Positions 7,942-16,022 of a DNA stretch of 64,000 nt are shown in pieces. Under the pieces are notes generated by a model. That model worked only from the letters and a program-made list of their open reading frames with translations, made no database searches and had not been told where the DNA came from. Both the position numbers and the translations under genes were made by a program. The stretch lies in the NCBI GenBank assembly GCA_023411395.1, contig JAEYOV010000076.1, forward strand, positions 225,709 through 289,708, written 5' to 3'. Position 1 is the stretch's first letter. Every line of letters begins with the position of its first letter. Origin of the DNA: Bacillota bacterium (GTDB lineage Bacteria > Bacillota > Clostridia > Christensenellales > Aristaeellaceae).

Positions 7942-8856
7942 CTACGCCCTCTTCCCCACAAGCTGGTCCACCGCCCGGCGCACGAACCCGTTTTGTACTT
8001 CCAGCGCCTTCACGGCGGATGAATAATCCGCCCGGGATAAGGCCATAACGATGGCCGCCTTTGGGTTTCCCCGCGCTTTTTGCAAAAGCGCCTCGGCATC
8101 GGCCCTATCGTCAAGATCCAGGGCATACTTCACGATGCGCACCGCCCGGTCGTTCAATTTTGTATTGCTGGGCTTCATATCCACCATCAGGTTTTTGTAG
8201 ACCTTCCCCAACTGAACCATGGTCAGGGTGGAAAGCATGTTCAGCACCATTTTGGTAGCGGTGCCCGCCTTCAGGCGCGTGGAACCGGAAAGGATCTCCG
8301 GCCCTGTGGGCAGCTCGATCGCCAGATCGGCATGGCGGGAGATGACGGAGCCCATGTTGCAGCTCAGTGCAATGCCGTATGCCCCCCGCTTCCTGGCGGA
8401 ATCAAGCACCCCCACGCAATAGGGAGCGTACCCGCTGGAGCTGATGGCCACCAGTACATCCTTTTCACACAGGCCGTATTTTTGCATATCCTCCCGCCCC
8501 AGGTCAGGCGAATCTTCCGCGCCCTCAATGGAAAAGCGCAGCGCCGAATCACCCCCGGCGATGACCCCCACCACCAGGCCGGGCTCCACCCCAAAGGTGG
8601 GCGGGCATTCGGAAGCGTCCAATACCCCCAGCCGCCCGCTGGTGCCCGCGCCGGCATAAAAAAGCCGCCCGCCGGCCTTTAAGCGGGAGGAGATGGCCTC
8701 GATGGCCTTGGCAATTTGCGGCAGCGCCGTTTTCACCGCTTCGGACGCCTGGCTGTCGATGGCGTTCATCAGCGTAGCGGCCTGAAATGGCGTCATATCA
8801 TCCAGCCTTACGCTTTGCTGGTTGACCTGCTCCGTGGAAAGCTCCTCAAAATTCAT
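7942..8856 (-). CDS. murQ: N-acetylmuramic acid 6-phosphate etherase (MurQ)
   Basis: The 304-residue etherase converts MurNAc-6-phosphate to GlcNAc-6-phosphate plus D-lactate. It carries a SIS domain with the phosphosugar loop AGAGTSGRLGVLD and the two catalytic glutamates at the positions known from E. coli MurQ, Glu83 (DASECPPTFG) and Glu114 (EGAEDSPDLG). The serine-rich ISSSG segment of the SIS fold is also present. It lies between murR (47 bases upstream) and nagZ (32 bases downstream) on the same strand. No nagA or nagB is visible in the window, so further breakdown of GlcNAc-6-phosphate is encoded elsewhere. Confidence 0.95.
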   Translation of the reverse strand: MNFEELSTEQVNQQSVRLDDMTPFQAATLMNAIDSQASEAVKTALPQIAKAIEAISSRLKAGGRLFYAGAGTSGRLGVLDASECPPTFGVEPGLVVGVIAGGDSALRFSIEGAEDSPDLGREDMQKYGLCEKDVLVAISSSGYAPYCVGVLDSARKRGAYGIALSCNMGSVISRHADLAIELPTGPEILSGSTRLKAGTATKMVLNMLSTLTMVQLGKVYKNLMVDMKPSNTKLNDRAVRIVKYALDLDDRADAEALLQKARGNPKAAIVMALSRADYSSAVKALEVQNGFVRRAVDQLVGKRA

Positions 8857-8903
8857 AGCGTTCTTCCTTTCGCCAGGCCATTTGAGCTACCGCACAAGGG
8901 AAA

Positions 8904-9755
8904 CTATTTGGCTTTTTTATAGCTGGCCGCCCACAGGGAACGGTCCAGTATGGTCCTGGCCTCCTCATATTCCTGGGAGATTACGGCGGAGAACAGCAAA
9001 TCCACAATATGCAGCATGGCAATGCGGGAGGATGTGGCTCCGGTACGCACCGCCACCTCGGAGCAGGCCACGTGAAGCTGTATGTCACAGCGCTCCGAAA
9101 GGGGATTGGGAGCGTATTTTGTCACGGAGATGGTGGTTGCGCCCCCCTGCCTGGCCACCTGCAGCGTGGCAAGGGTGTCGCTGGTCTGCCCGGAATAGGA
9201 GAAGAACACCGCCACATCGTCCTTTTGCAGGCTGGCCGCGCATACCACCTGCACATGCGGGTCCTGCGTGGTAAAGGAAACCTTGCCGATGCGCAGGAAT
9301 TTATGCTGGGCATCCAGGGCAACCAGGGCGGAAATACCCATGCCGTAAAAATCCACCCGCTTTGCCTTGTGAATGGCCTGCACAGCCTCTTCCAGTTCTG
9401 TGTAGGACAATACCTGCATCGTGCTTTTCAGGCCCTCAATGTTGCGGCGGGTGGTATCCTCCATGATATGGCTCAGGTCGCTGCCCGCCTGTACATCGGT
9501 GTAGGTCAGCGGGCTTTCCTTTTGTACCGCCAGATTGGCGGACAAAGCCATGCAGAAATCCTTGAATCCTCTATATCCGTTCAGCTTGCACAGCCGGACC
9601 ACGGTGGTTTTGCTGGTGTGGCACGCCTTGGCCACCTCGTCGATGGGCGTGCCCACCAATTGCGCCCGGTGATGCAGAAAATAGGCGGCTACCCGCTGTT
9701 CCGCGGGGGAAAATGTGTCCATCAGCTCCTGAAGCTTGAGGATGCAATCCGTCAT
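8904..9755 (-). CDS. murR: RpiR family regulator of MurNAc catabolism (MurR-like)
   Basis: The 283-residue RpiR-type regulator has an N-terminal helix-turn-helix domain (PIDEVAKACHTSKTTVVRLCKLNGYRG split across residues 37-63) and a C-terminal SIS sugar-phosphate-sensing domain (VDFYGMGISALVALD, then FFSYSGQTSDTLATL). RpiR proteins named MurR sense MurNAc-6-phosphate and repress murQ-type operons. Being first in the murR-murQ-nagZ-murK operon and divergent from namZ, it is placed to control both arms through the 268-bp shared region. The ligand is inferred from the neighbours. Confidence 0.87.
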   Translation of the reverse strand: MTDCILKLQELMDTFSPAEQRVAAYFLHHRAQLVGTPIDEVAKACHTSKTTVVRLCKLNGYRGFKDFCMALSANLAVQKESPLTYTDVQAGSDLSHIMEDTTRRNIEGLKSTMQVLSYTELEEAVQAIHKAKRVDFYGMGISALVALDAQHKFLRIGKVSFTTQDPHVQVVCAASLQKDDVAVFFSYSGQTSDTLATLQVARQGGATTISVTKYAPNPLSERCDIQLHVACSEVAVRTGATSSRIAMLHIVDLLFSAVISQEYEEARTILDRSLWAASYKKAK

Positions 9756-9861
9756 ACAAATTCCCCTTGCCTTCGCCTTTGTACAGGCGCTTATTCAGGC
9801 CACGCCCTTGTGGCCGCTGTCCGCCCCGCATACGGTTCGGGGTTTCTATGGTGCTGCTTCT

Positions 9862-9889
9862 ATTTTACCATAGGAATTGAATTGCGCAA
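9862..9889 (-). promoter_or_regulatory. Candidate promoter of murR-murQ-nagZ-murK with ATTGCGCAAT palindrome
   Basis: On the minus strand TTGCGC (9884-9889) and TAAAAT (9862-9867) are 16 bases apart. The -35 box coincides with a perfect 10-bp palindrome ATTGCGCAAT (9881-9890), a plausible repressor site. The match is moderate. Confidence 0.45.
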
Positions 9890-9928
9890 TAAGTTACAAA
9901 AAAAATTTTATTATCGAAAAAAATTACA

Positions 9929-9957
9929 TTTACTTTTTAGGGAAACACTGCTACAAT
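9929..9957 (+). promoter_or_regulatory. Promoter of the namZ-ABC importer operon
   Basis: TTTACT (9929-9934) and TACAAT (9952-9957) are 17 bases apart, inside an AT-rich stretch (9896-9960) unlike the surrounding sequence. Two A-tracts with TT (9898-9907 and 9917-9925) lie just upstream and may be an UP-like element or operator. Confidence 0.55.
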
Positions 9958-10023
9958 AAACATCAGATCGACCCTTTCCCCCATCAGGCGTGTGCTTCGC
10001 CAAAGGAAAGGAGGTTCACGAAG

Positions 10024-11178
10024 ATGAAAGCCAGGGTGCTGTGCGGACTGGATCAATTGGATCAGGCGGACCTTGTGCTTCGCGGCCGGCGCATCGGTCT
10101 GATGACAAACCCCACCGGTATCGACCGGGGCTTTCATTCCGCCATCGATATCCTTTTTGCGCATTACCGGCTGAACGCATTGTTTGCCTGTGAGCACGGC
10201 GTGCGGGGAGACGCGCAGGCCGGGGCGGAGATAGACACTTTCGAAGACCCCGGCACGGGTGTGATGGTGTATAGCTGCTACGGCAAGACCAGTCATCTGT
10301 CGCCGGACATGCTGGACGCCTTTGAAGTGCTGGTGTTCGACATGCAGGATGTGGGAGCGCGGTTTTTCACCTATCTTTACTCCCTTTCCTATGCCATGGA
10401 GGCCTGCTCCCGGATGGGAAAGCCCGTCATCGTGCTGGACCGGCCCAATCCCGTGGGCGGCACGCAGGTATCGGGAACGCTGCTTGACACGCGCTTCCAT
10501 TCTTTTGTGGGGGAATACCCCCTGCCCACCCGCTATGGGCTGACCATTGGCGAATACGCATTGTGGGTAAAGGACCATCTCCATTTGAAGCTTGATTTGA
10601 CGGTGGTGCCCTTGTCCGGCTGGCGGCGGGACATGTATTTTGAAAATACGGGCCTTCACTGGGTGGCTCCCTCCCCCAACTGCCCCACGCCGGAAACCGC
10701 TGTTGTATACAGCGGTACCTGCATCTTTGAGGGCACCAACCTTTCCGAAGGCCGTGGCACAACGCTGCCCTTCCAACTGATCGGCGCGCCGTATGTGGAT
10801 TGCGGCGAGCTGGAAAAGCGCATGGCGGCCTTGCGCCTTCCGGGCCTTCACTTCCGCCGCGCAAGCTTCACGCCCCAATTCTCCAAATGGTCGGGGAAAA
10901 CGTGCCATGGCGTGCAGATGCATGTAACAGACCGGCTGGCGGCCGACCCCTTTGCCGGCGGGCTAATGCTGCTGGAGCAGATCCGCCTGCTGCACCCGGA
11001 TGATTTTGCGTTCCGCGCCCCGGAGGACGGTTCAGACGATATCTGGACCATTGACCGCCTTTTAGGCACCGATGATTACCGCAAGGGGAGGCTGGACGCC
11101 GGCGGGCTGATTCAGGCCCACCACCCTCTGGTAAAAGAATTCGCGGCCCAGAAGAAACGGTTTGAACTGTATCCATAA
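10024..11178 (+). CDS. namZ: Exo-beta-N-acetylmuramidase NamZ (DUF1343, GH171)
   Basis: The 384-residue protein is a full-length DUF1343 member. The family was characterised in B. subtilis as NamZ (YbbC), an exo-lytic enzyme that removes MurNAc from the non-reducing end of peptidoglycan fragments. Conserved segments are IGLMTNPTGIDRGF, the active-site loop EHGVRGDAQAG (from residue 57), VFDMQDVGARFFTYLYSL, VLDRPNPVGG, and NLSEGRGTTLPF near residue 239. No signal peptide precedes the domain, so it acts in the cytosol here, whereas the Bacillus enzyme is exported. The ATG at 10024 follows AAAGGAGG; an upstream in-frame start at 9877 lies before the promoter. It is the first gene of the right arm of the MurNAc island. 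Confidence 0.92.
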   Translation: MKARVLCGLDQLDQADLVLRGRRIGLMTNPTGIDRGFHSAIDILFAHYRLNALFACEHGVRGDAQAGAEIDTFEDPGTGVMVYSCYGKTSHLSPDMLDAFEVLVFDMQDVGARFFTYLYSLSYAMEACSRMGKPVIVLDRPNPVGGTQVSGTLLDTRFHSFVGEYPLPTRYGLTIGEYALWVKDHLHLKLDLTVVPLSGWRRDMYFENTGLHWVAPSPNCPTPETAVVYSGTCIFEGTNLSEGRGTTLPFQLIGAPYVDCGELEKRMAALRLPGLHFRRASFTPQFSKWSGKTCHGVQMHVTDRLAADPFAGGLMLLEQIRLLHPDDFAFRAPEDGSDDIWTIDRLLGTDDYRKGRLDAGGLIQAHHPLVKEFAAQKKRFELYP

Positions 11179-11191
11179 GGAGGGAAAAGCT

Positions 11192-12184
11192 TTGCAAATA
11201 CGCCCGCTTGTCAAAGAAGACCTCCCGATGGTGCTGCGCCTTTGGAACGAAAGCGCCGCTTCCGGCGAAGTGGTCTACAAGCCGCTGACAGCGGAAGCCT
11301 TTGAATCCGCTTTCCTGAACAACCCTCACTACAGCCCGGAATACAGCCTGGTGGCCGAAGAAAACGGACAGGTCACCGGCTTTATCCACGGCATCGCCAA
11401 GAAAACCTTCCTCCCCAGGGAGACCCATGAAAACACCCCCGGCTACCTTACGGTGATCTTCGTGGACCCGGCACACCGCCGCCGCGGCGTGGGCAAGGCT
11501 TTGCTTCAGGCGCTGATGAACGGTTTTTCCCATGCCGGAAAGCGCATGATTACCTGCTCGGGCAACAATCCCGTCAACTTGTCCTGGCTGGTGCCCGGCA
11601 CCCCCGGGCATGACCACAACAACGCGCCGGGCATGGACCTTGACTGCCCGGGGTATCCCTTTTTACTGAGTCAGGGTTTTCAGGACAAATACAGCGAAGT
11701 GGCCATGTACCTTGATTTAAAGCATTACGTGCCCGCACCGGATTTTCGGGAAAAGCGGGAAAAGCTACTGGCCGGGGGCATCGATACAGGCCGCTACGAC
11801 CTTTCGCTGAACTATGACTTTGACAGGATGTGCAGCCGGGTGGGCAGCGAGTATTGGCGAAAAGTGCTCTTTGACGAGACCCACTCCCCCGCTCCACGGC
11901 CCATCCTGGCCGCCACCCATGAAGGCTGTATCGTGGGCTTCACCGGGCCGGTGGATAAAGAGGAAAGCGGGCGCGGCTGGTTTACCGGCATCTGCACCGA
12001 TCCCGAATACGAGCGCCGGGGCATCGCCTCCGTGCTGTTCAACCTTCTGATGCAGGAGTTCATTAAGGAAGGCGCCGTATTCAGCACCCTGTTTACGGGA
12101 AAAGACAACCATGCCCAGCGCCTGTACCTGAAAACAGGCTTTTCGGTGGTCCGCCGCTTTGCGGTGATGAGCAAATCTCTTTGA
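11192..12184 (+). CDS. Tandem-domain GNAT N-acetyltransferase
   Basis: This 330-residue protein has two GNAT folds. The first carries the acetyl-CoA pyrophosphate loop HRRRGVGKALL (about residues 94-104). The second carries YERRGIASVLF (about residues 273-283), after the VIF(V)DP- and ICTDP-type beta-strands expected before such loops. The start is TTG at 11192, with AGGAGGG seven bases upstream. It begins 13 bases after namZ and is followed by the PIG-L gene, so it is part of the MurNAc operon. The acceptor is unknown. Re-acetylation of glucosamine or muramic residues from de-N-acetylated peptidoglycan is a possibility, offered as inference only. Confidence 0.8.
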   Translation: MQIRPLVKEDLPMVLRLWNESAASGEVVYKPLTAEAFESAFLNNPHYSPEYSLVAEENGQVTGFIHGIAKKTFLPRETHENTPGYLTVIFVDPAHRRRGVGKALLQALMNGFSHAGKRMITCSGNNPVNLSWLVPGTPGHDHNNAPGMDLDCPGYPFLLSQGFQDKYSEVAMYLDLKHYVPAPDFREKREKLLAGGIDTGRYDLSLNYDFDRMCSRVGSEYWRKVLFDETHSPAPRPILAATHEGCIVGFTGPVDKEESGRGWFTGICTDPEYERRGIASVLFNLLMQEFIKEGAVFSTLFTGKDNHAQRLYLKTGFSVVRRFAVMSKSL

Positions 12185-12211
12185 AAATCCACGGGAAGGG
12201 GGAGGACGTCC

Positions 12212-12910
12212 ATGGGCGGGCAAAAAACCATTGTGGCGGTCGGCGCCCACACCGGGGACGCGCAATTAACCTGCGGCATGCTCCTGTGCAAGCACGCCAT
12301 GGCGGGCGACAAGGTCATCACCGTGGACCTGACCGCCGGAGAGCGCGACGCGCCCAAGGGCGTTTCCACCTTGGAATTCCGCCGACAAAACGTAGCCGCC
12401 GCCAAGGAGTTTATGGACATGCTGGGCGGGGAAAGCATCGTATGGGATATCCCTGACGGCGAGCTGTACCCTTCCCAGGAATTGGAGCTTGCCCTTTGCC
12501 GGATCCTTCGGGAAAGGCGGGCGGACGCCGTCCTGTACCACTGGCGCTCAAGCTTGCATAAGGACCATGTGGCCGCGCATACGATTACCAAAAACGCCAT
12601 CTTTTTTTCATCACTGCCCACGTATGACCATCCCCTGCCCCCGGCACCCATCGGCCGCGCTATGTTCGCGGAAAATTTGGAGGATGCGGAGGGCTTCTCG
12701 CCTTACTTCTATTTTGATGTGACGGATGCCTTTCCGCTTTGGAAGGAAGCCATCAAAAAGCTCTGGCTTGCGGAGCATTCTCAAAGCTTCAAATATTTGC
12801 GGTATTACGAGGCGCTGAGCATTATGCGCGGCGCAATCATCGGCCGCGACCATGCCACCTGCTTTGGCACATCGGATTTTGGCAAGCGCCAAACCCTTGA
12901 CTTGCTGTAA
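12212..12910 (+). CDS. PIG-L family (LmbE-like) protein lacking the catalytic-base Asp
   Basis: The 232-residue protein has the PIG-L fold, whose members are zinc-dependent deacetylases of GlcNAc-type substrates. Zinc ligands are in place: His13 and Asp16 in GAHTGDAQ, and the HxxxH-type third ligand region SLHKDHVAAH (His116, His119). The usual AHPDD motif reads AHTGD here. The first Asp, which serves as general base in MshB-type enzymes, is replaced by Gly15. Either activity is altered or another residue acts. GGGGGAGG stands upstream of the ATG. Placed between the GNAT and the serine hydrolase in the MurNAc operon, it may act on an amino sugar; the reaction is not established. Confidence 0.82.
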   Translation: MGGQKTIVAVGAHTGDAQLTCGMLLCKHAMAGDKVITVDLTAGERDAPKGVSTLEFRRQNVAAAKEFMDMLGGESIVWDIPDGELYPSQELELALCRILRERRADAVLYHWRSSLHKDHVAAHTITKNAIFFSSLPTYDHPLPPAPIGRAMFAENLEDAEGFSPYFYFDVTDAFPLWKEAIKKLWLAEHSQSFKYLRYYEALSIMRGAIIGRDHATCFGTSDFGKRQTLDLL

Positions 12911-12949
12911 GCGTCCGCGAGCACAAATTGCCACGAAAGGTCGGTGTCC

Positions 12950-13984
12950 ATGGAGCGGTTCGGCTTTCTTCCCGGTATGCTGGAGGAAGGGATTTTGGCA
13001 GGCGCTTTCCCCTCGGCAGTGGCCGCCGTGGGCCGGCATGGCCAGACGCTCTTTGCCCATGCGGCAGGTACGCTCTCCCTGCCCGATGGCGCGCCGGTCA
13101 GCCTTGACACGCGTTACGACCTGGCATCAATGACCAAGATCATCGCACCCACCATGCTGGCCCTGATGGCCTTGGAAAAGGGATTGCTGGCCCTGGACGA
13201 CACCCTCTCCCGTTTCTTTGACGTACCCTGTGACAAGGCGGATATCACCATTTTCCATTTGCTGACGCATACAAGCGGCATCACGCCCAGCTTTCTTATG
13301 GAGAAAGTCTGCAAAGAACCCGCCGGTGCCCTTGCGGCCATTCTTGCGCATCCGCTGGAGGGCCCGCCAGGCCAGATGCCCCGCTACTCCTGCATGGGGT
13401 ACATCCTCCTGGGTTTCATTCTGGAAAAGGTGTACGGCAAACCGCTGAACGCACTGGCGCAGGAGCTTGTTTTCAAGCCGCTGAACATGGGACATACGGG
13501 GTATTGCCCCGCGGGCGGGAACATCGCCGCCACGGAGGCGGACCCTGACACAGGCATCCCATGGCGTGGCATCGTCCACGATGAAAACGCCAGGTTCCTG
13601 GGCGGCGTATCCGCCAACGCCGGCCTGTTCAGCGATATCAAAGACTGTGTGCGCTTTGCGGCCATGCTGACGTCAGATGGCGCGCCCCTTCTGTCTCCTA
13701 CGACGCTGCGCCTGGCCATCCGGGACAGAACGCCGGATCACGCGATCCACAGGGGCTTGGGGTTTCATGTAAGCGGTGGCCCCGGCAGCTTTCTTGGCGA
13801 CCTGTTCCCCGCCACATCCTTTGGCCATACGGGATTCACAGGCACCAGTCTTGCGGTAGACCCGGAAACCGGCCTGTACGCGGTTCTGCTCACCAACGCG
13901 GTGCATGTAGGGCGGGGCAATCCCGCCATTCAAAGGTTCCGGCGGCTGTTCCACAACAGGGTACACGCCGCGGCCTTCCGATAG
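12950..13984 (+). CDS. Beta-lactamase-fold serine hydrolase, AmiE (YbbE)-like
   Basis: The 344-residue protein is of the class C beta-lactamase/PBP4* family. The nucleophile motif is S60-M-T-K63 (YDLASMTK), the second motif is Y146-S-C in place of the usual YSN, and the third is GHTG near residue 292. There is no signal peptide or membrane anchor. In the B. subtilis MurNAc operon the homologous position is taken by AmiE (YbbE), a serine amidase of this fold that removes the peptide from MurNAc. The same job on imported muropeptides is likely here. D,D-peptidase or esterase activity are alternatives. The ATG at 12950 has GAAAGG nine bases upstream; a GTG at 12944 is less well placed. Confidence 0.83.
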   Translation: MERFGFLPGMLEEGILAGAFPSAVAAVGRHGQTLFAHAAGTLSLPDGAPVSLDTRYDLASMTKIIAPTMLALMALEKGLLALDDTLSRFFDVPCDKADITIFHLLTHTSGITPSFLMEKVCKEPAGALAAILAHPLEGPPGQMPRYSCMGYILLGFILEKVYGKPLNALAQELVFKPLNMGHTGYCPAGGNIAATEADPDTGIPWRGIVHDENARFLGGVSANAGLFSDIKDCVRFAAMLTSDGAPLLSPTTLRLAIRDRTPDHAIHRGLGFHVSGGPGSFLGDLFPATSFGHTGFTGTSLAVDPETGLYAVLLTNAVHVGRGNPAIQRFRRLFHNRVHAAAFR

Positions 13985-14012
13985 CCATTCCTTTATGTTG
14001 GGAGGATGCCTT

Positions 14013-14981
14013 ATGATTCTTAAAAAGCCTTTGCTGGCAAAGCGCCGGAAACCGCGGTTTACGCTGGACGATCTCCAGCTTTTCTTCCTGTCGCTCCCCA
14101 CGACGGTCTGGTATATCCTGTTTTGCTATGTGCCCATGTTCGGCATCCTTATTGCTTTCAAAAACTACAAGGTGGCGGCAGGCCAGGGATTTTTGTACAG
14201 CCTGTTTGTGAACAGCCCATGGGTTGGGTTTGACAATTTTGAGTTCCTGTTTAAGACCAAATATGTGATGCTGATGCTGCGCAACACCCTGGGCTACAAC
14301 ATTGTCTTTATCATCCTGGGCGTGGCGCTGCCGGTGTCCCTGGCCATACTGCTGTCGGAGCTTTTATCCAGGCGGCTGGCCCGGGTTTGCCAGACTGCCA
14401 TGTTCCTGCCCCACTTTTTATCTTGGGTGGTGGTGGGGTACTTTGTAATGGCCTTCCTTTCTACCGACAAGGGACTGGTGAATAACCTTTTGGCGGCCAC
14501 GGGCGCAAAGCCCGTCCTATGGTACCAAACGCCGAAGCATTGGCCGTACATCCTGGTCTTTTTGCAGGTATGGAAGACCCTGGGCTATGGCATGGTGGTG
14601 TACATGGCCGCCATCAGCGGCATCGACTCCTCGCTGTACGAGGCGGCGGTGATCGACGGCGCCAAAAAGAGCCAGCAGATCCGCTATATCACGCTGCCGC
14701 TTTTACGGCCCATCATGAGCATCATGTTCATCATGGCGGTAGGCCGCATATTTAATTCAGACTTTGGTCTGTTCTACCGCGCCCCGCAAAATTCCAACTC
14801 CCTGTCCAGCGTGACGCTCACCATCGACGTATATGTGTACAACGCCCTGATGGGTTCCAGCAAACCCCAATACAATTTCGCCTCCGCCGCGGGCTTTTTG
14901 CAGTCGGTATTCGGCTGCCTGACGCTGCTCATAGCCAACCTGGTGGTCAAGCGCATCGACCCGGAAAGCTCATTGTTTTAG
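14013..14981 (+). CDS. Sugar ABC transporter permease, LplB type
   Basis: The 322-residue inner-membrane permease has about six hydrophobic segments and the EAA loop LYEAAVIDGAKKSQQIRYI, which contacts the ATPase. The PMFGILIAFKNYK segment after the first span is typical of the LplB branch of CUT1 permeases. GGGAGGA lies six bases before the ATG at 14013. The gene follows the serine hydrolase by 28 bases. No ATP-binding subunit is encoded here; CUT1 importers of this type often borrow a shared MsmK/MsiK-type ATPase. GlcNAc-MurNAc disaccharides or muropeptides are the inferred cargo. Confidence 0.9.
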   Translation: MILKKPLLAKRRKPRFTLDDLQLFFLSLPTTVWYILFCYVPMFGILIAFKNYKVAAGQGFLYSLFVNSPWVGFDNFEFLFKTKYVMLMLRNTLGYNIVFIILGVALPVSLAILLSELLSRRLARVCQTAMFLPHFLSWVVVGYFVMAFLSTDKGLVNNLLAATGAKPVLWYQTPKHWPYILVFLQVWKTLGYGMVVYMAAISGIDSSLYEAAVIDGAKKSQQIRYITLPLLRPIMSIMFIMAVGRIFNSDFGLFYRAPQNSNSLSSVTLTIDVYVYNALMGSSKPQYNFASAAGFLQSVFGCLTLLIANLVVKRIDPESSLF

Positions 14982-14993
14982 GAAGGAGACGGA

Positions 14994-15962
14994 ATGATGA
15001 ACATAAATGGCGGCGGCCTCCCTTCCTATGAACCCGGACAAAAAAGACAGCTATTGCAGGAAGGCATGAGCCGGTTCAATAGGATCCGTCCCCTGACCAA
15101 CATTCTGGGTTCCCTGCTGTTCATATTCATGGCGCTGATGGCAGTCCTGCCGGTGGTGTTCGTGATCATTATCTCCTTTTCTTCGGAATCTTCCATCGCC
15201 AGGAACGGGTACAGCTTCATGCCCGAAAGCTGGGGCCTCACCGCCTACAAGTACATGTGGAACATGCGCTCGCTGATCGGCCGGGCATTCTTCAACTCCA
15301 TTGGCGTGACCATCGCGGGCACGGCCCTGGGCCTTATCCTCACCACCACCATGGGCTATGCCCTCTCCCGCAAGAGCTATAAGCTGCGCTCTTTCTATAC
15401 CTACTTCATCTTCATTCCCATGCTCTTTCACGGCGGGCTGGTATCCACGTACGTGGTGAACACGCAGCTATTGGGCCTGCAAAACTCCTACCTGGGGCTG
15501 ATCCTGCCCCTTAGCTGTTCCTCGTTTTACGTGATCATCCTGCGCACCTTCTTTACCTCCACCATTCCCGATTCCATCATCGAATCGGGCAAGCTGGACG
15601 GCGCTTCCCAGCTGCGTATCTTTTTGCAGCTTGTGCTGCCCGTATCCCTGCCGGCCATTGCCACCATCGGGCTTTTTTTCACCTTCGCCTACTGGAACGA
15701 CTGGTATCAGGCACTTTTGTATCTGCGCAGTACCCACACGCACCTGTATCCGCTGCAATATGTGCTTGTTTCCATCGAGCGCAGCATCGAGTACCTTACC
15801 AAAAACGCCGCCTACATGAGCGCCGACAGCGTCGCCGATATGCCCAGTGAGACGATGCGCATGGCCGTCGTGGTGATCATCGTGGCGCCTATCGCCTGCA
15901 GTTATCCCTTCTTCCAGAAGTACTTCATCTCAGGCCTGACCATCGGCGCGGTGAAGGGCTGA
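14994..15962 (+). CDS. Sugar ABC transporter permease, YtcP/AraQ type
   Basis: The 322-residue second permease of the pair has an N-terminal cytosolic stretch of about 35 residues, then a first span (ILGSLLFIFMALMAVLPVVF), and the EAA-like loop IESGKLDGASQLRIFLQLVLP. It ends in the YPFFQKYFISGLTIGAVKG signature that marks YtcP-type proteins. It begins 12 bases after the LplB-type gene, with AAGGAG before an ATGATG start; either ATG may be used. Confidence 0.9.
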   Translation: MMNINGGGLPSYEPGQKRQLLQEGMSRFNRIRPLTNILGSLLFIFMALMAVLPVVFVIIISFSSESSIARNGYSFMPESWGLTAYKYMWNMRSLIGRAFFNSIGVTIAGTALGLILTTTMGYALSRKSYKLRSFYTYFIFIPMLFHGGLVSTYVVNTQLLGLQNSYLGLILPLSCSSFYVIILRTFFTSTIPDSIIESGKLDGASQLRIFLQLVLPVSLPAIATIGLFFTFAYWNDWYQALLYLRSTHTHLYPLQYVLVSIERSIEYLTKNAAYMSADSVADMPSETMRMAVVVIIVAPIACSYPFFQKYFISGLTIGAVKG

Positions 15963-16022
15963 GCTACTCGAAACAGCGGCCGGAAGGCTGTTTGTGGAAT
16001 ATACGGTAAGGAGGATCCTCTT

